From the NCBI GenBank assembly GCA_003280345.1, contig QCFB01000019.1, forward strand, positions 1 through 35,573: a stretch of DNA of 35,573 nt. Direction: 5' to 3'. Numbering within the stretch: the stretch's first letter is position 1; each line of letters starts with the position of its first letter. The stretch is from Prochlorococcus sp. AG-363-A16. Lineage in GTDB: Bacteria > Cyanobacteriota > Cyanobacteriia > PCC-6307 > Cyanobiaceae. The notes below the pieces were generated by a model. That model was not told the origin of the DNA and searched no databases. It saw only the letters and a list, made by a program, of their open reading frames with translations. A program made the position numbers and the translations under genes. Below are positions 1 through 6,713 of this stretch, in pieces.

Positions 1-278
1 CTGCTTTAAAAGATGCAGCTTCTGAGTCTTTACCTCGTACATTTCTTGAAGTGGCTAGGCATCGACTTCCAGGTTCAACTTTTGATTCATTGTTGCGAGA
101 AGCTTTAGCTGCATGCTCACAGGAGGAAGAATCATCGCCGCCGCCGCCGCCAGTTCCTCCATCAGCACCTGCACCACCACCAGTCAAAGTTGTTCCAATA
201 CGCTCTTCTGCCGCCAGCACAATGCCAGTAGTTGTTAGTCCTGATCCTAAAATTACGAACAATAAGAGTAGTGCCTGA
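1..278 (+). CDS. C-terminal part of an unidentified protein with proline-rich tail
   Basis: The reading frame is open from the window edge (codons in phase with position 3) to TGA at 276-278, so this is the 3' end of a gene that starts upstream. A GTG at 51 is in frame, but the codons before it (reading LPRTFLE) look coding and continuous. The visible segment has a charged helical stretch (FDSLLREALAACSQEEE), then a low-complexity Pro/Ala/Val run encoded partly by repeated CCG codons, then a basic and Ser-rich end. I do not recognise the family; the tail looks like a flexible linker or an exposed C terminus. Real coding is likely, function unknown. Confidence 0.6.
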   Translation, partial: ALKDAASESLPRTFLEVARHRLPGSTFDSLLREALAACSQEEESSPPPPPVPPSAPAPPPVKVVPIRSSAASTMPVVVSPDPKITNNKSSA

Positions 279-282
279 ACAA

Positions 283-301
283 ACCTTTTTATAAAAAAGG
301 T
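283..301 (+). terminator. A/T-rich hairpin after the truncated CDS
   Basis: ACCTTTTT and AAAAAGGT form a perfect 8-bp stem with a 3-nt loop, starting 4 nt after the stop of the first CDS. There is no U-run directly after the stem and little GC, so it is a weak intrinsic terminator at best. Placement between convergent genes supports a role in ending transcription. Confidence 0.3.
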
Positions 302-356
302 AGAAATAAAAATAGATAAGCAATTAATTTAGCTATTGATTTTTCGGCTTTATTCA

Positions 357-788
357 TTATTCCAATACATCTATTAACCCTTCAGTAATATATCTGGCCA
401 TTCTCATTATATGTTGATCAATCTCTCTCTTAGAAGACTTCCATTTCTTGGAGATTTCTTCTGATAATTTGTTTTCTTTGGCATACTTGATCATTGTATT
501 TGCTAAATGTGGTGGTAATTCTGCTTTTTGTATTTTGGCCAACTCTTCCCATGTAGATTTTTCAAGATTTCCAATATAAGCAAAATCTTTGCTATCAGTA
601 TATTTATATAGTTCCATGATTCCAACATATAGAAATCTTTGCCCTAATTCATGTAATTGGCTCTCACAGCTCTCAGTCATTTGAAGCTCTTCGATCTTCT
701 GGTCAAACTCTTCATTTATTTCTTCTTCTCCTTTTTTCGCTGCATTCAATAGGTTATAGAATTTGCTGAATTCTACGGGCTTGCTCAC
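357..788 (-). CDS. hypothetical protein, 143 aa, highly charged and helical
   Basis: A GTG-start ORF of 143 codons. The protein is rich in Glu and Lys and predicted largely helical, with an N-terminal charged segment (KKGEEEINEEFDQKIEEL) and a C-terminal segment rich in Arg, Met and Ile. There is no signal peptide, membrane segment or recognisable catalytic motif. It stands alone, convergent with the truncated CDS on its left. I do not recognise it. Length, lack of overlapping better ORFs and non-random composition support it as real; it is probably a strain-specific island gene. Confidence 0.55.
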   Translation of the reverse strand: MSKPVEFSKFYNLLNAAKKGEEEINEEFDQKIEELQMTESCESQLHELGQRFLYVGIMELYKYTDSKDFAYIGNLEKSTWEELAKIQKAELPPHLANTMIKYAKENKLSEEISKKWKSSKREIDQHIMRMARYITEGLIDVLE

Positions 789-1165
789 AATTCCCAGTCA
801 AATCTGAAAATAGAATACTGCTAATTACCAAATATTGATGCTCTTTACTGGTTTAGGTTAAAGGAAAGATATCTTTCTTAAATTCGAAGAGATCTTTAGT
901 GAGTTTATTCATGCTCTTACACCTAAATGGATTTCCATTAGTGCTATGCACTTACGCAATTGGGGTTTGTTAATAGAGTCTTTTCTCTAAGTAAGGCTCT
1001 TTAATATGTTTTCTATAAGAATTGGAGAAATCTATGCCTTCTCTAAAATCAGATTTGAAAGTAATTAGTTCTAGCGTTGTGAATTTTGAATGAAAGCATT
1101 CCGGTTGACCCGTTTTATTACCCATGGTGTGTTAGACCGAACTAAGGCTGTTTCTATAGATACAT
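789..1165. other. intergenic stretch without a convincing gene
   Basis: No full gene is visible. A frame open from about 862 to a TAA at about 990 reads plausibly (FLKFEEIFSEF, then a Trp- and Leu-containing end) but has no ATG, GTG or TTG near its beginning, so it may be a decayed gene remnant. At 1128-1138 lies TGTGTTAGACC, an 11-nt word repeated exactly at 1447-1457 in front of the candidate small RNA. Confidence 0.4.
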
Positions 1166-1315
1166 ATGCCTTTTCAAAACTCACGTTGTGCAAACTGCAG
1201 GAACTTTGCTGGGTGTATTGCTCAAGGAGGTTTTTGCAGGGTTTGGAATGTTGCTATTCCTGCCAATGAGGTCAAGAAATTCAGTTGCCAGCACCATTCA
1301 ATAAAAGAGGAGTGA
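1166..1315 (+). CDS. small Cys-rich protein, 49 aa
   Basis: ATG at 1166 to TGA at 1313-1315. The translation begins MPFQNSRCANCRNFAGC and has cysteines at residues 8, 11, 17, 24 and 41, followed by a His pair at 43-44. CxxC plus spaced Cys and CxHH looks like a small metal-binding (zinc or Fe) fold. GGFCRVWNV in the middle and the acidic end KEE are not typical of random AT-rich sequence. No strong Shine-Dalgarno is visible. I do not recognise a named family, and metal binding is inferred from the Cys/His spacing only. Confidence 0.55.
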   Translation: MPFQNSRCANCRNFAGCIAQGGFCRVWNVAIPANEVKKFSCQHHSIKEE

Positions 1316-1438
1316 TGCTGAACTTGTCGGATTTCTTTTTGCGAAACTTTTTGATTTCAGCTAGGTATTTTTCCTCTACAGGCATGAATCAAACTTTTCT
1401 ATAGAGTTGTTTGACTTTTAAGAAATTACAATTCTTCG

Positions 1439-1524
1439 TTCATTGATGTGTTAGACCATATTTACGACACTCCTCACACAAGTTTGTCGGTATAGGCGCT
1501 GCTCGATGAGGGCGCCTTTTTTGT
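1439..1524 (+). ncRNA. candidate small RNA with the Yfr1 core motif
   Basis: ACTCCTCACAC at 1469-1479 is the ultraconserved unpaired element of the cyanobacterial sRNA Yfr1. It is followed 15 nt later by a GC-rich hairpin (AGGCGC 1494-1499 with GCGCCT 1512-1517) and a T-run (1517-1522), an intrinsic terminator. TACAAT at 1427-1432 is a plausible -10, giving a start near 1439 and a transcript of about 85 nt. Here the motif can also sit in a hairpin loop closed by CGACA 1465-1469 and TGTCG 1485-1489, whereas Yfr1 normally has it unpaired between two stem-loops and is 54-70 nt. Known Yfr1 binds mRNAs such as outer-membrane protein transcripts. It may be Yfr1 itself or a relative carrying the same seed. 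The 5' end is inferred. Confidence 0.55.
1494..1522 (+). terminator. intrinsic terminator of the candidate sRNA
   Basis: Stem AGGCGC/GCGCCT, with an inner CTC/GAG pairing in the loop, followed directly by six T. This is the strongest intrinsic terminator in the left part of the window. No protein gene ends just upstream, which supports an independent short transcript. Confidence 0.7.
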
Positions 1525-1591
1525 TTGAGAGGTTTTTTTTGGCATTTCTTTTGCGGGGTAAGCAAAAGAATGGCATACACACATTCGAATT

Positions 1592-1866
1592 GTGGATGGA
1601 TCTATTGATACAAGGAAGCTTGTACCGTATGGGCTGGCATGATTGGAATACTCTCTGGATTCGCTGAACTAGAAAGATCTATAGAACTAGAAAGGCCATT
1701 TGAATGGATCCAGAAAAGAATCAGGACGTAACCCTGAAGGTCGTCCTAAGATCCAAAAGGCAAAAGAAATTTGATTATTAGACTCAGGAAGCTAGGTTTT
1801 TCATATCGTTCGAAAGAGATTGGCCTTGCTCTATCGACAATACTTATGATCATTATTGATAGCTAG
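1592..1866 (+). pseudogene. frameshifted remnant of a serine recombinase (resolvase/invertase family)
   Basis: Four short open segments in different frames together follow the C-terminal half of a Pin/resolvase-type serine recombinase. 1592-1642 reads VDGSIDTRKLVPYGLA. 1639-1731 reads MIGILSGFAELERSIELERP, matching the family's long E-helix consensus (ILGAFAELER.LI.ER). 1706-1774 reads ESGRNPEGRPKIQKAKEI, the G-R-x-x-x-G-R-P hinge. 1774-1866 reads IIRLRKLGFSYRSKEIGLAL then STILMII, matching the helix-turn-helix (I..LR..G.SYR.IA..LG.S.ST...I). At least three frameshifts separate them and the N-terminal catalytic Ser domain is not recognisable, so the gene is dead. It is likely a relic of a mobile element in this island. 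Confidence 0.6.
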
Positions 1867-2079
1867 GTCTATAATTTCTGATTGGTCGCTGGCAACACTG
1901 ATTACATAGTTTTCATAGAAACTCTAAAATAGTCTTTAGAATTTCTCATGATTTTGCTCATATTATAAATTTAAAGATATTTCTAACAAATTATCAAAGT
2001 AATTGTTGGTTTTCTTAGACTATAGATACCATTAATTTACTTATAGTATGAGTCCAATAGTTAATGGGACAGATATAAA
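1867..2079. other. AT-rich intergenic stretch
   Basis: No ORF, RNA gene or clear hairpin with a T-run was found between the recombinase relic and the next small ORF. Confidence 0.4.
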
Positions 2080-2382
2080 GTGATAAGAACTTTTCTATTG
2101 GCCATTTTAATTGCGTTTGGATGGTCTTCGATTGAATTAAGAGCTTTTATGGCGAACGCCCTCAGAAGAACAGCTAACTTTGTAGATCCCAAAGAGTCAA
2201 TAGAGAATAACCCTAAACACTTTCAGATCCCTAATCCTTTTTATCTGAAAGAAAAAAAAGACTTGGATGTAAAGATTGACTTCTGTAACGACTTAAATAT
2301 AAATGAAAATACACCTTGCTTCGATAGGAATGGTGTGGTTTATAGATCAATTAAAGATTATAAACTTACAGGTAATATGTAA
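2080..2382 (+). CDS. hypothetical exported or membrane-anchored protein, 100 aa
   Basis: GTG start at 2080, TAA at 2380-2382. The N terminus (MIRTFLLAILIAFGWSSIEL) is one positive charge followed by a hydrophobic segment, like a signal peptide or membrane anchor. The rest is hydrophilic with two Cys (C69 and C80) that could form a disulfide outside the cytoplasm. I do not recognise a family. It is convergent with the aroE-like gene, 40 nt away. Weak start context and small size keep confidence moderate. Confidence 0.5.
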   Translation: MIRTFLLAILIAFGWSSIELRAFMANALRRTANFVDPKESIENNPKHFQIPNPFYLKEKKDLDVKIDFCNDLNINENTPCFDRNGVVYRSIKDYKLTGNM

Positions 2383-2422
2383 AAAATAATAGATATTTTT
2401 ATAGAATGAATCCACGAATACC

Positions 2423-3325
2423 TTAAATGCTGGTCATTGATTTTCTAATCATATCAGTATCCAAATCTTTCTTGATGTTTTGCATTGCATATTTAAAAGC
2501 CAACACTGCTTGCTCCATATTCATTGACAATCCATTAAGAGTTGGTAGGCCAATATCCTTTGAAAGGCTAATTAAATTAGTTGTTTTAGGGTCATAATTT
2601 ATATCATAAACAAATGTATTATTTTTAACTAAACGTAAATTCTTTTCGTCAATAGGTGAATCGGAAATCTGACGGCCCGTTCCTATTGTTGTACAGTTTA
2701 TAATGACATCAACTTTACTCAAAAAAGATGGAATTAACTCCCATTTTATAACTCTTGCTCCTAATACGTTCTCCATAAAAGATGCTTGATCAGTTGCTCT
2801 ACAGGCAACAATTATATTGCCATCTTTGCCTACTTCTTTAAGCATATAAGCTGCAACTGCCTTCGCAGATCCACCAGCACCAAGTATAAGTATTGTTTTC
2901 TCAGCCAAAGATGTTGTTGACTTCTTAAGTGCTATTAGTGCCCCTTCCCCGTCAGTATTAGTCCCAACAAGGGCCCCTTCTTCATTCCTAAATAAACAAT
3001 TTACTGCACCTATTTTTATAGAACTTTCGGTAATAGAATTACACAAGAAATCGGAAACAGCACTTTTATGAGGAACTGCAATTGCACCTCCTAAAAATGT
3101 AGGTAGGCTTGATAAAGCATTTAATAATTGATTTAAGTTCTTAGGGGTTACATCAAGTGGATACATCCTTATAGGAAGATTGTATGCTTTAAAGGCAGCA
3201 TTCCATAAAATGGGTGAACGAGCACCTTTAGAAGGATTTGCACCTAATATTGCAGTAAATTCCTTATCCTTGGGAAGTTCGATTCTGTTATCTGTTAATG
3301 AAATTATAGTGTCTTGGATAGTCAT
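2423..3325 (-). CDS. shikimate dehydrogenase-like oxidoreductase (divergent AroE)
   Basis: Family: shikimate/quinate 5-dehydrogenase, NADP-dependent reduction of a cyclic ketone. Visible are the catalytic Lys87 in AVPHK, Asp125 in GTNTDG, the dinucleotide-binding GAGGSAKAVAAY (149-160) and Gln272 in the C-terminal NGLSMNMEQA segment. The substrate-anchoring HSxSP motif of AroE is changed to GARSP (A35, S37), so the first of the two carboxylate-binding serines is missing. Length (300 aa) is near normal. It is the last gene of a five-gene operon; its ATG overlaps the stop of the DAHP-synthase-like gene by 4 nt (3322-3325). The context and altered pocket suggest a substrate other than 3-dehydroshikimate; it is probably not the housekeeping AroE, though I cannot see whether one exists elsewhere. 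Confidence 0.85.
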   Translation of the reverse strand: MTIQDTIISLTDNRIELPKDKEFTAILGANPSKGARSPILWNAAFKAYNLPIRMYPLDVTPKNLNQLLNALSSLPTFLGGAIAVPHKSAVSDFLCNSITESSIKIGAVNCLFRNEEGALVGTNTDGEGALIALKKSTTSLAEKTILILGAGGSAKAVAAYMLKEVGKDGNIIVACRATDQASFMENVLGARVIKWELIPSFLSKVDVIINCTTIGTGRQISDSPIDEKNLRLVKNNTFVYDINYDPKTTNLISLSKDIGLPTLNGLSMNMEQAVLAFKYAMQNIKKDLDTDMIRKSMTSI

Positions 3326-4212
3326 TTTACTTTCCTTTCCTGAGTTTTAGCTACTGCATCCATACTGGAAATTAAGTCTGAAAATTCTTTGTAATCAATT
3401 GGCTGTAATGGATCTACCGCAGCATTAGGAGGGTCTGGATGTACCTCGAGCATAATGCCATCAGCACCTGAGGCAACAGATGCTAAGGCCATTGACTTAA
3501 CCCATGGCCTCCAAAAGGTTGCATGGGAAGGGTCTACAATTATTGGCAAATGAGTAAGTTCTTGAGCTGCTGGAACTACTTGCAAATCAAGTAAGAATCG
3601 TGATGTTTCTCTATGAGTATGGGGAACACTTACCCCCCTTTCACAAAGAATGACATTCTTATTACCTTCATACAAAATATATTCAGCTGCTCCCAACCAA
3701 TCTCTTAATGAAGAACCATAATGCCGCTTTAGCATAATTGGCTTTCCTGTTTTAGCACAAGCAGTTATAAAAGGATAATTTTGCATATTCCTTGAACCTA
3801 TTTGAAGAATATCTGCTACTTCACAAACTAAAGGTAGATATTTCTCTTCCATCACTTCAGTAATAACAGGTATATTGATTTCATTCTTCGCTATTTTTAG
3901 CCACTCAATACCAGACTCACGGGTCTCTTTATACTTATCACTACGATACGGAAATGTTAAAGGTTTAAATGCTCCTCCTCGAAGAAAATGTGCACCACTT
4001 GATTTAACATTTTGGGCAATATCAAGAATTAATTCTTTTGATTCAACCATGTTCGGGCCAGCAAAAATTGGTATCAAGTCAGAGCCAAAGGTCACACCAC
4101 TAATATCAAAACAAGATTTATGATTATTATTTTTTTTAGCAACTAAGGGAAATTTCGTTTTTAGATCTTCTAAGGAGACATCTTTTCCTGGAAATTTGTT
4201 TTCAATCGCCAT
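3322..4212 (-). CDS. DAHP/KDO8P synthase-family aldolase, divergent
   Basis: Clearly the class-I DAHP synthase/KdsA TIM barrel, which condenses phosphoenolpyruvate with a sugar-phosphate aldehyde to a 3-deoxy-2-ulosonate. Motifs: AGPNMVES (51-58), LRGGAFKPLTFPY (77-89), QIGSRNMQNY (137-146), LKRHYGSSLRDWLGAAEYI (161-179), VILCERG (187-193), DPSHATFWR (227-235), EVHPDP (256-261). Two key deviations stand out. The metal-ligand Cys of GPCSVES is Asn53, as in metal-independent KdsA. The erythrose-4-phosphate motif KPRTS reads KPLTF, losing the Arg. Remaining metal-site residues His230, Glu256 and Asp267 are kept. There is no full N-terminal regulatory domain. It starts 2 nt after the oxidoreductase gene. 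I infer an unusual acceptor or product rather than the shikimate-pathway reaction. Confidence 0.85.
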   Translation of the reverse strand: MAIENKFPGKDVSLEDLKTKFPLVAKKNNNHKSCFDISGVTFGSDLIPIFAGPNMVESKELILDIAQNVKSSGAHFLRGGAFKPLTFPYRSDKYKETRESGIEWLKIAKNEINIPVITEVMEEKYLPLVCEVADILQIGSRNMQNYPFITACAKTGKPIMLKRHYGSSLRDWLGAAEYILYEGNKNVILCERGVSVPHTHRETSRFLLDLQVVPAAQELTHLPIIVDPSHATFWRPWVKSMALASVASGADGIMLEVHPDPPNAAVDPLQPIDYKEFSDLISSMDAVAKTQERKVK

Positions 4213-4214
4213 AA

Positions 4215-5288
4215 TTAATTCCTACCTAGTTTTTGTGAAATGGGATTGTCAACGAGTTGAACCCATTGACCAAGTTCTGAACTCCTATATAAGGCATGGA
4301 TTAATTTTGTTGTTCCAATGCAATCATCGACTGAAATAGGAGCCTCAGACGACTTAGATAATAGCTTATCAATAATAGCTTTAAGCAAGCACCCGTGGCT
4401 CAGACCATAACCATTTGGAACATCTTGTGAGCAATTAATTGGTATATTTTCATCTTCTTTTTGAGATTTAACAAAATTCCAAGTCTCAATTTTATTTAAT
4501 GCGATTCCTCCAATCACAGCGACTCCATTTTCTCCTAAAACAGATATTGATGCTTCAAGATCGATAGGTCTTGCTGCTGTAGTTGCTTCGATAGTACCCA
4601 GTGCTCCACAACTAAATTTAACTAAAGCAACTAGTGTATCTTCAGCTTCAAGTTTATTTAATCTCTTCGTATGAATAGAACAAACAGACTCTATTGGACC
4701 TAATAACCAATTCAATGCATCTACATGATGAATAGCTTGTTGATTAATTACTCCTCCATCATTTAACCAAGTTCCATGCCAGCCATCTTCATAATAACTT
4801 TGAAATCGGCACCAACGCAATCTTATAGTAGCTGTAGTAATTCTGCCAAATCTATTCAAGTCAATAGCTTGTTTGAGGGCTTTGATAGAAGGGTTAAATC
4901 TATTCTGAAAAGCAACACAAAGCATCAAACCTTTATTTCTAGCAATTTTTTCTAATTCTTCAGCTTGACCAGTGATCATAGAAACTGGTTTTTCTACTAA
5001 AACATTAATATCTAGCTCAAGGCATAATTTAGTATGTAAATAATGCGAGCCAGACGGAGTTAGTACTAATGCTAAATCGGGTTTTGTATTAGTAATCATC
5101 TCGTGGATGTCTATAAATGCCCTAGAGTTCCATTCATCTGCCAAAGCTTTTGCAGCTTTAAGTTCAACATCACATACCCCAACAATCTCAAATTTTGATA
5201 ATATTCCAGACTTAAAAATTTTTTTATAGTGTTGTGCTACCCTTCCAGCCCCGATAAAAGCAATACGTAAAGAATTCTTCTCTACCAT
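4215..5288 (-). CDS. Gfo/Idh/MocA-family NAD(P)-dependent sugar oxidoreductase
   Basis: A two-domain dehydrogenase of usual length (357 aa). The N-terminal Rossmann motif is IAFIGAGRVAQHY (9-21), and the catalytic EKP is at 99-101 (VLVEKPVSM). The conserved C-terminal-domain segment HGTWLNDGGVINQQAIHHVD lies at 171-190 and carries the catalytic His. Members of this family that act on nucleotide sugars (for example WlbA-type 3-dehydrogenases) or on inositols share this layout, and the sequence does not fix the substrate. It sits between the glycosyltransferase fusion (30 nt upstream) and the DAHP-synthase-like gene (2 nt downstream), so it probably oxidises or reduces the sugar made by this operon. 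RifL of the aminoshikimate pathway belongs to the same broad family, an analogy only. Confidence 0.9.
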   Translation of the reverse strand: MVEKNSLRIAFIGAGRVAQHYKKIFKSGILSKFEIVGVCDVELKAAKALADEWNSRAFIDIHEMITNTKPDLALVLTPSGSHYLHTKLCLELDINVLVEKPVSMITGQAEELEKIARNKGLMLCVAFQNRFNPSIKALKQAIDLNRFGRITTATIRLRWCRFQSYYEDGWHGTWLNDGGVINQQAIHHVDALNWLLGPIESVCSIHTKRLNKLEAEDTLVALVKFSCGALGTIEATTAARPIDLEASISVLGENGVAVIGGIALNKIETWNFVKSQKEDENIPINCSQDVPNGYGLSHGCLLKAIIDKLLSKSSEAPISVDDCIGTTKLIHALYRSSELGQWVQLVDNPISQKLGRN

Positions 5289-5318
5289 AATTTATTTACT
5301 TTAATAGTAATAGGGAAA

Positions 5319-6713
5319 TCATACAGGTGGATAGTATTTATTCCACCAAGCTTCGATGAATTCCTCAGCAAATGTTACGCCTATTTTGTCTCTGACTGGC
5401 TCTGCTGAAAGTGGATCATTGATCTCATAAACTCCAAGCTTATCGCCTAATACTTCACCATTTCTAATAAAAGATGCGTGAGTAACGCAAGCTAAGCCAG
5501 TTAGAGCAATCAAAGGGCGTGTTTTTTTAAGCTCTCTTGGCATAAATCCATCTCTAGATATTTCATACTGATTTCCATTAGCTAAAATCAAACCTCTCAT
5601 CTCTGGTTTTGCAGCAACTACAGTATCTAATCCATCCTGAACCAAGTGCCTAATCATGTTGTCTAATAACTTAGGCGGACGAAATGGATATGTTTCATCT
5701 AAGGAAACAACAATGTCAACAATAGGTTGAATTTTTTCTATTTGACGAATTGAATAACTAAGAACATCTCTCACATCATGATAATCTTCAGATAAATCTA
5801 GGGGCCTTAAAAAGGGAACTAATGCACCATGAGATTTTGCTAAATCTGCAGTCTCTTCATTATCTGTTGATACAATAATAGAATTAATCAGCGAAGATTG
5901 AGAAATAGACTTAAGGGTATATTCAAGTAATGATTTTCCATTGATTTCTAGAGATTTTCCTCGTATTGGGATTATTGCAATTATGTTCATTCGATCTAGT
6001 CCGAATTTATCTAAGACATTTACTCTTTTCTCTAACGTTTCTAATATTCTGACAATTTTTCTTGCTCGTTCTGGATTTAGATCATGATTAATTCCATGCC
6101 AGTGATAAACACTAGCCGTTGGTTCGTAAATTATCTTTTTACCGTCTGCTATGACTTGACGTCCCCACACTCTGTCTTCAATATTGGTAACTTCTTCATC
6201 AAAAGGGAATTTCTCCCAGGTTTCACGCGTGAAAGCACTATTAGCATTGTGAAAAAAGTAGTCTTTAATCTGAATTTTCTTATCTAGTCCGAAAACAGTT
6301 AGAAGATCCCTTTTGTCTAAGTCACTACTAAATGAGAGAGGCTCTTGTCTACCATAGACTCCTGCTACAAATGGATCTGAAAGGTCATTAATTAAGTTAT
6401 TTAGCCATTCATCAGACGTAGGTATACAATGACCCGAAAGGCAAACTAGATACTCCCCATTTGAAGCCCGAATCCCTTCATTTATGGCTTTTCCTGGTTG
6501 AAATTTATCAATAGTGAGTAAGTTTATTTGATAATCTTCAAGTCTTCTAAGTGTTTGATCTGTTGAACAATTATCAACTACAATTACTTCAATATTTTTA
6601 TACTTCTGATTAAATACTGCTCTAAGACATGAGCCAATCCATCTCTCTTCATTTCGTGTGCGAATTATAATTGATACAAGCGGCTCGTGACTATTCACAA
6701 TATCTGTTTTCAT
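5319..6713 (-). CDS. fusion: GT2 glycosyltransferase + degenerate CMP-sugar synthetase domain
   Basis: Residues 10 to about 225 form a family-2 glycosyltransferase: VSIIIRTRNEERWIGSCL, VIVVDNCSTDQT, PGKAINEGI, and the acceptor-base segment NIEDRVWGRQ (177-186). The usual DxD of GT2 reads SGHC (93-96). Residues about 242-464 resemble an acylneuraminate cytidylyltransferase (IIAIIPIRGKSLEINGKSLL, VSTDNEETADLAKSHGA, PFLRPLDLSED). The nucleotide-binding RGGSKGxPxKN loop is shortened to RGKSLEINGK and the C-terminal Asp-rich metal segment is not recognisable, so this half may be inactive or regulatory. It is paralogous to the next gene upstream, which it overlaps by 4 nt (6710-6713). Likely role: transfer of the CMP-activated sugar made by its neighbours. 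No membrane segments are seen. Confidence 0.85.
   Translation of the reverse strand: MKTDIVNSHEPLVSIIIRTRNEERWIGSCLRAVFNQKYKNIEVIVVDNCSTDQTLRRLEDYQINLLTIDKFQPGKAINEGIRASNGEYLVCLSGHCIPTSDEWLNNLINDLSDPFVAGVYGRQEPLSFSSDLDKRDLLTVFGLDKKIQIKDYFFHNANSAFTRETWEKFPFDEEVTNIEDRVWGRQVIADGKKIIYEPTASVYHWHGINHDLNPERARKIVRILETLEKRVNVLDKFGLDRMNIIAIIPIRGKSLEINGKSLLEYTLKSISQSSLINSIIVSTDNEETADLAKSHGALVPFLRPLDLSEDYHDVRDVLSYSIRQIEKIQPIVDIVVSLDETYPFRPPKLLDNMIRHLVQDGLDTVVAAKPEMRGLILANGNQYEISRDGFMPRELKKTRPLIALTGLACVTHASFIRNGEVLGDKLGVYEINDPLSAEPVRDKIGVTFAEEFIEAWWNKYYPPV

Noticed and set aside
133-150. CCG trinucleotide run as a microsatellite or repeat element
   Set aside because: It is short and in frame, encoding part of a proline-rich tail.
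3322-4212. Assignment as KdsA or NeuB
   Set aside because: The KPxTxPY, RNMQN, LKRxxGxxxxxWLxAAEYI and CERG segments follow the DAHP-synthase branch; there is no NeuB SAF domain.
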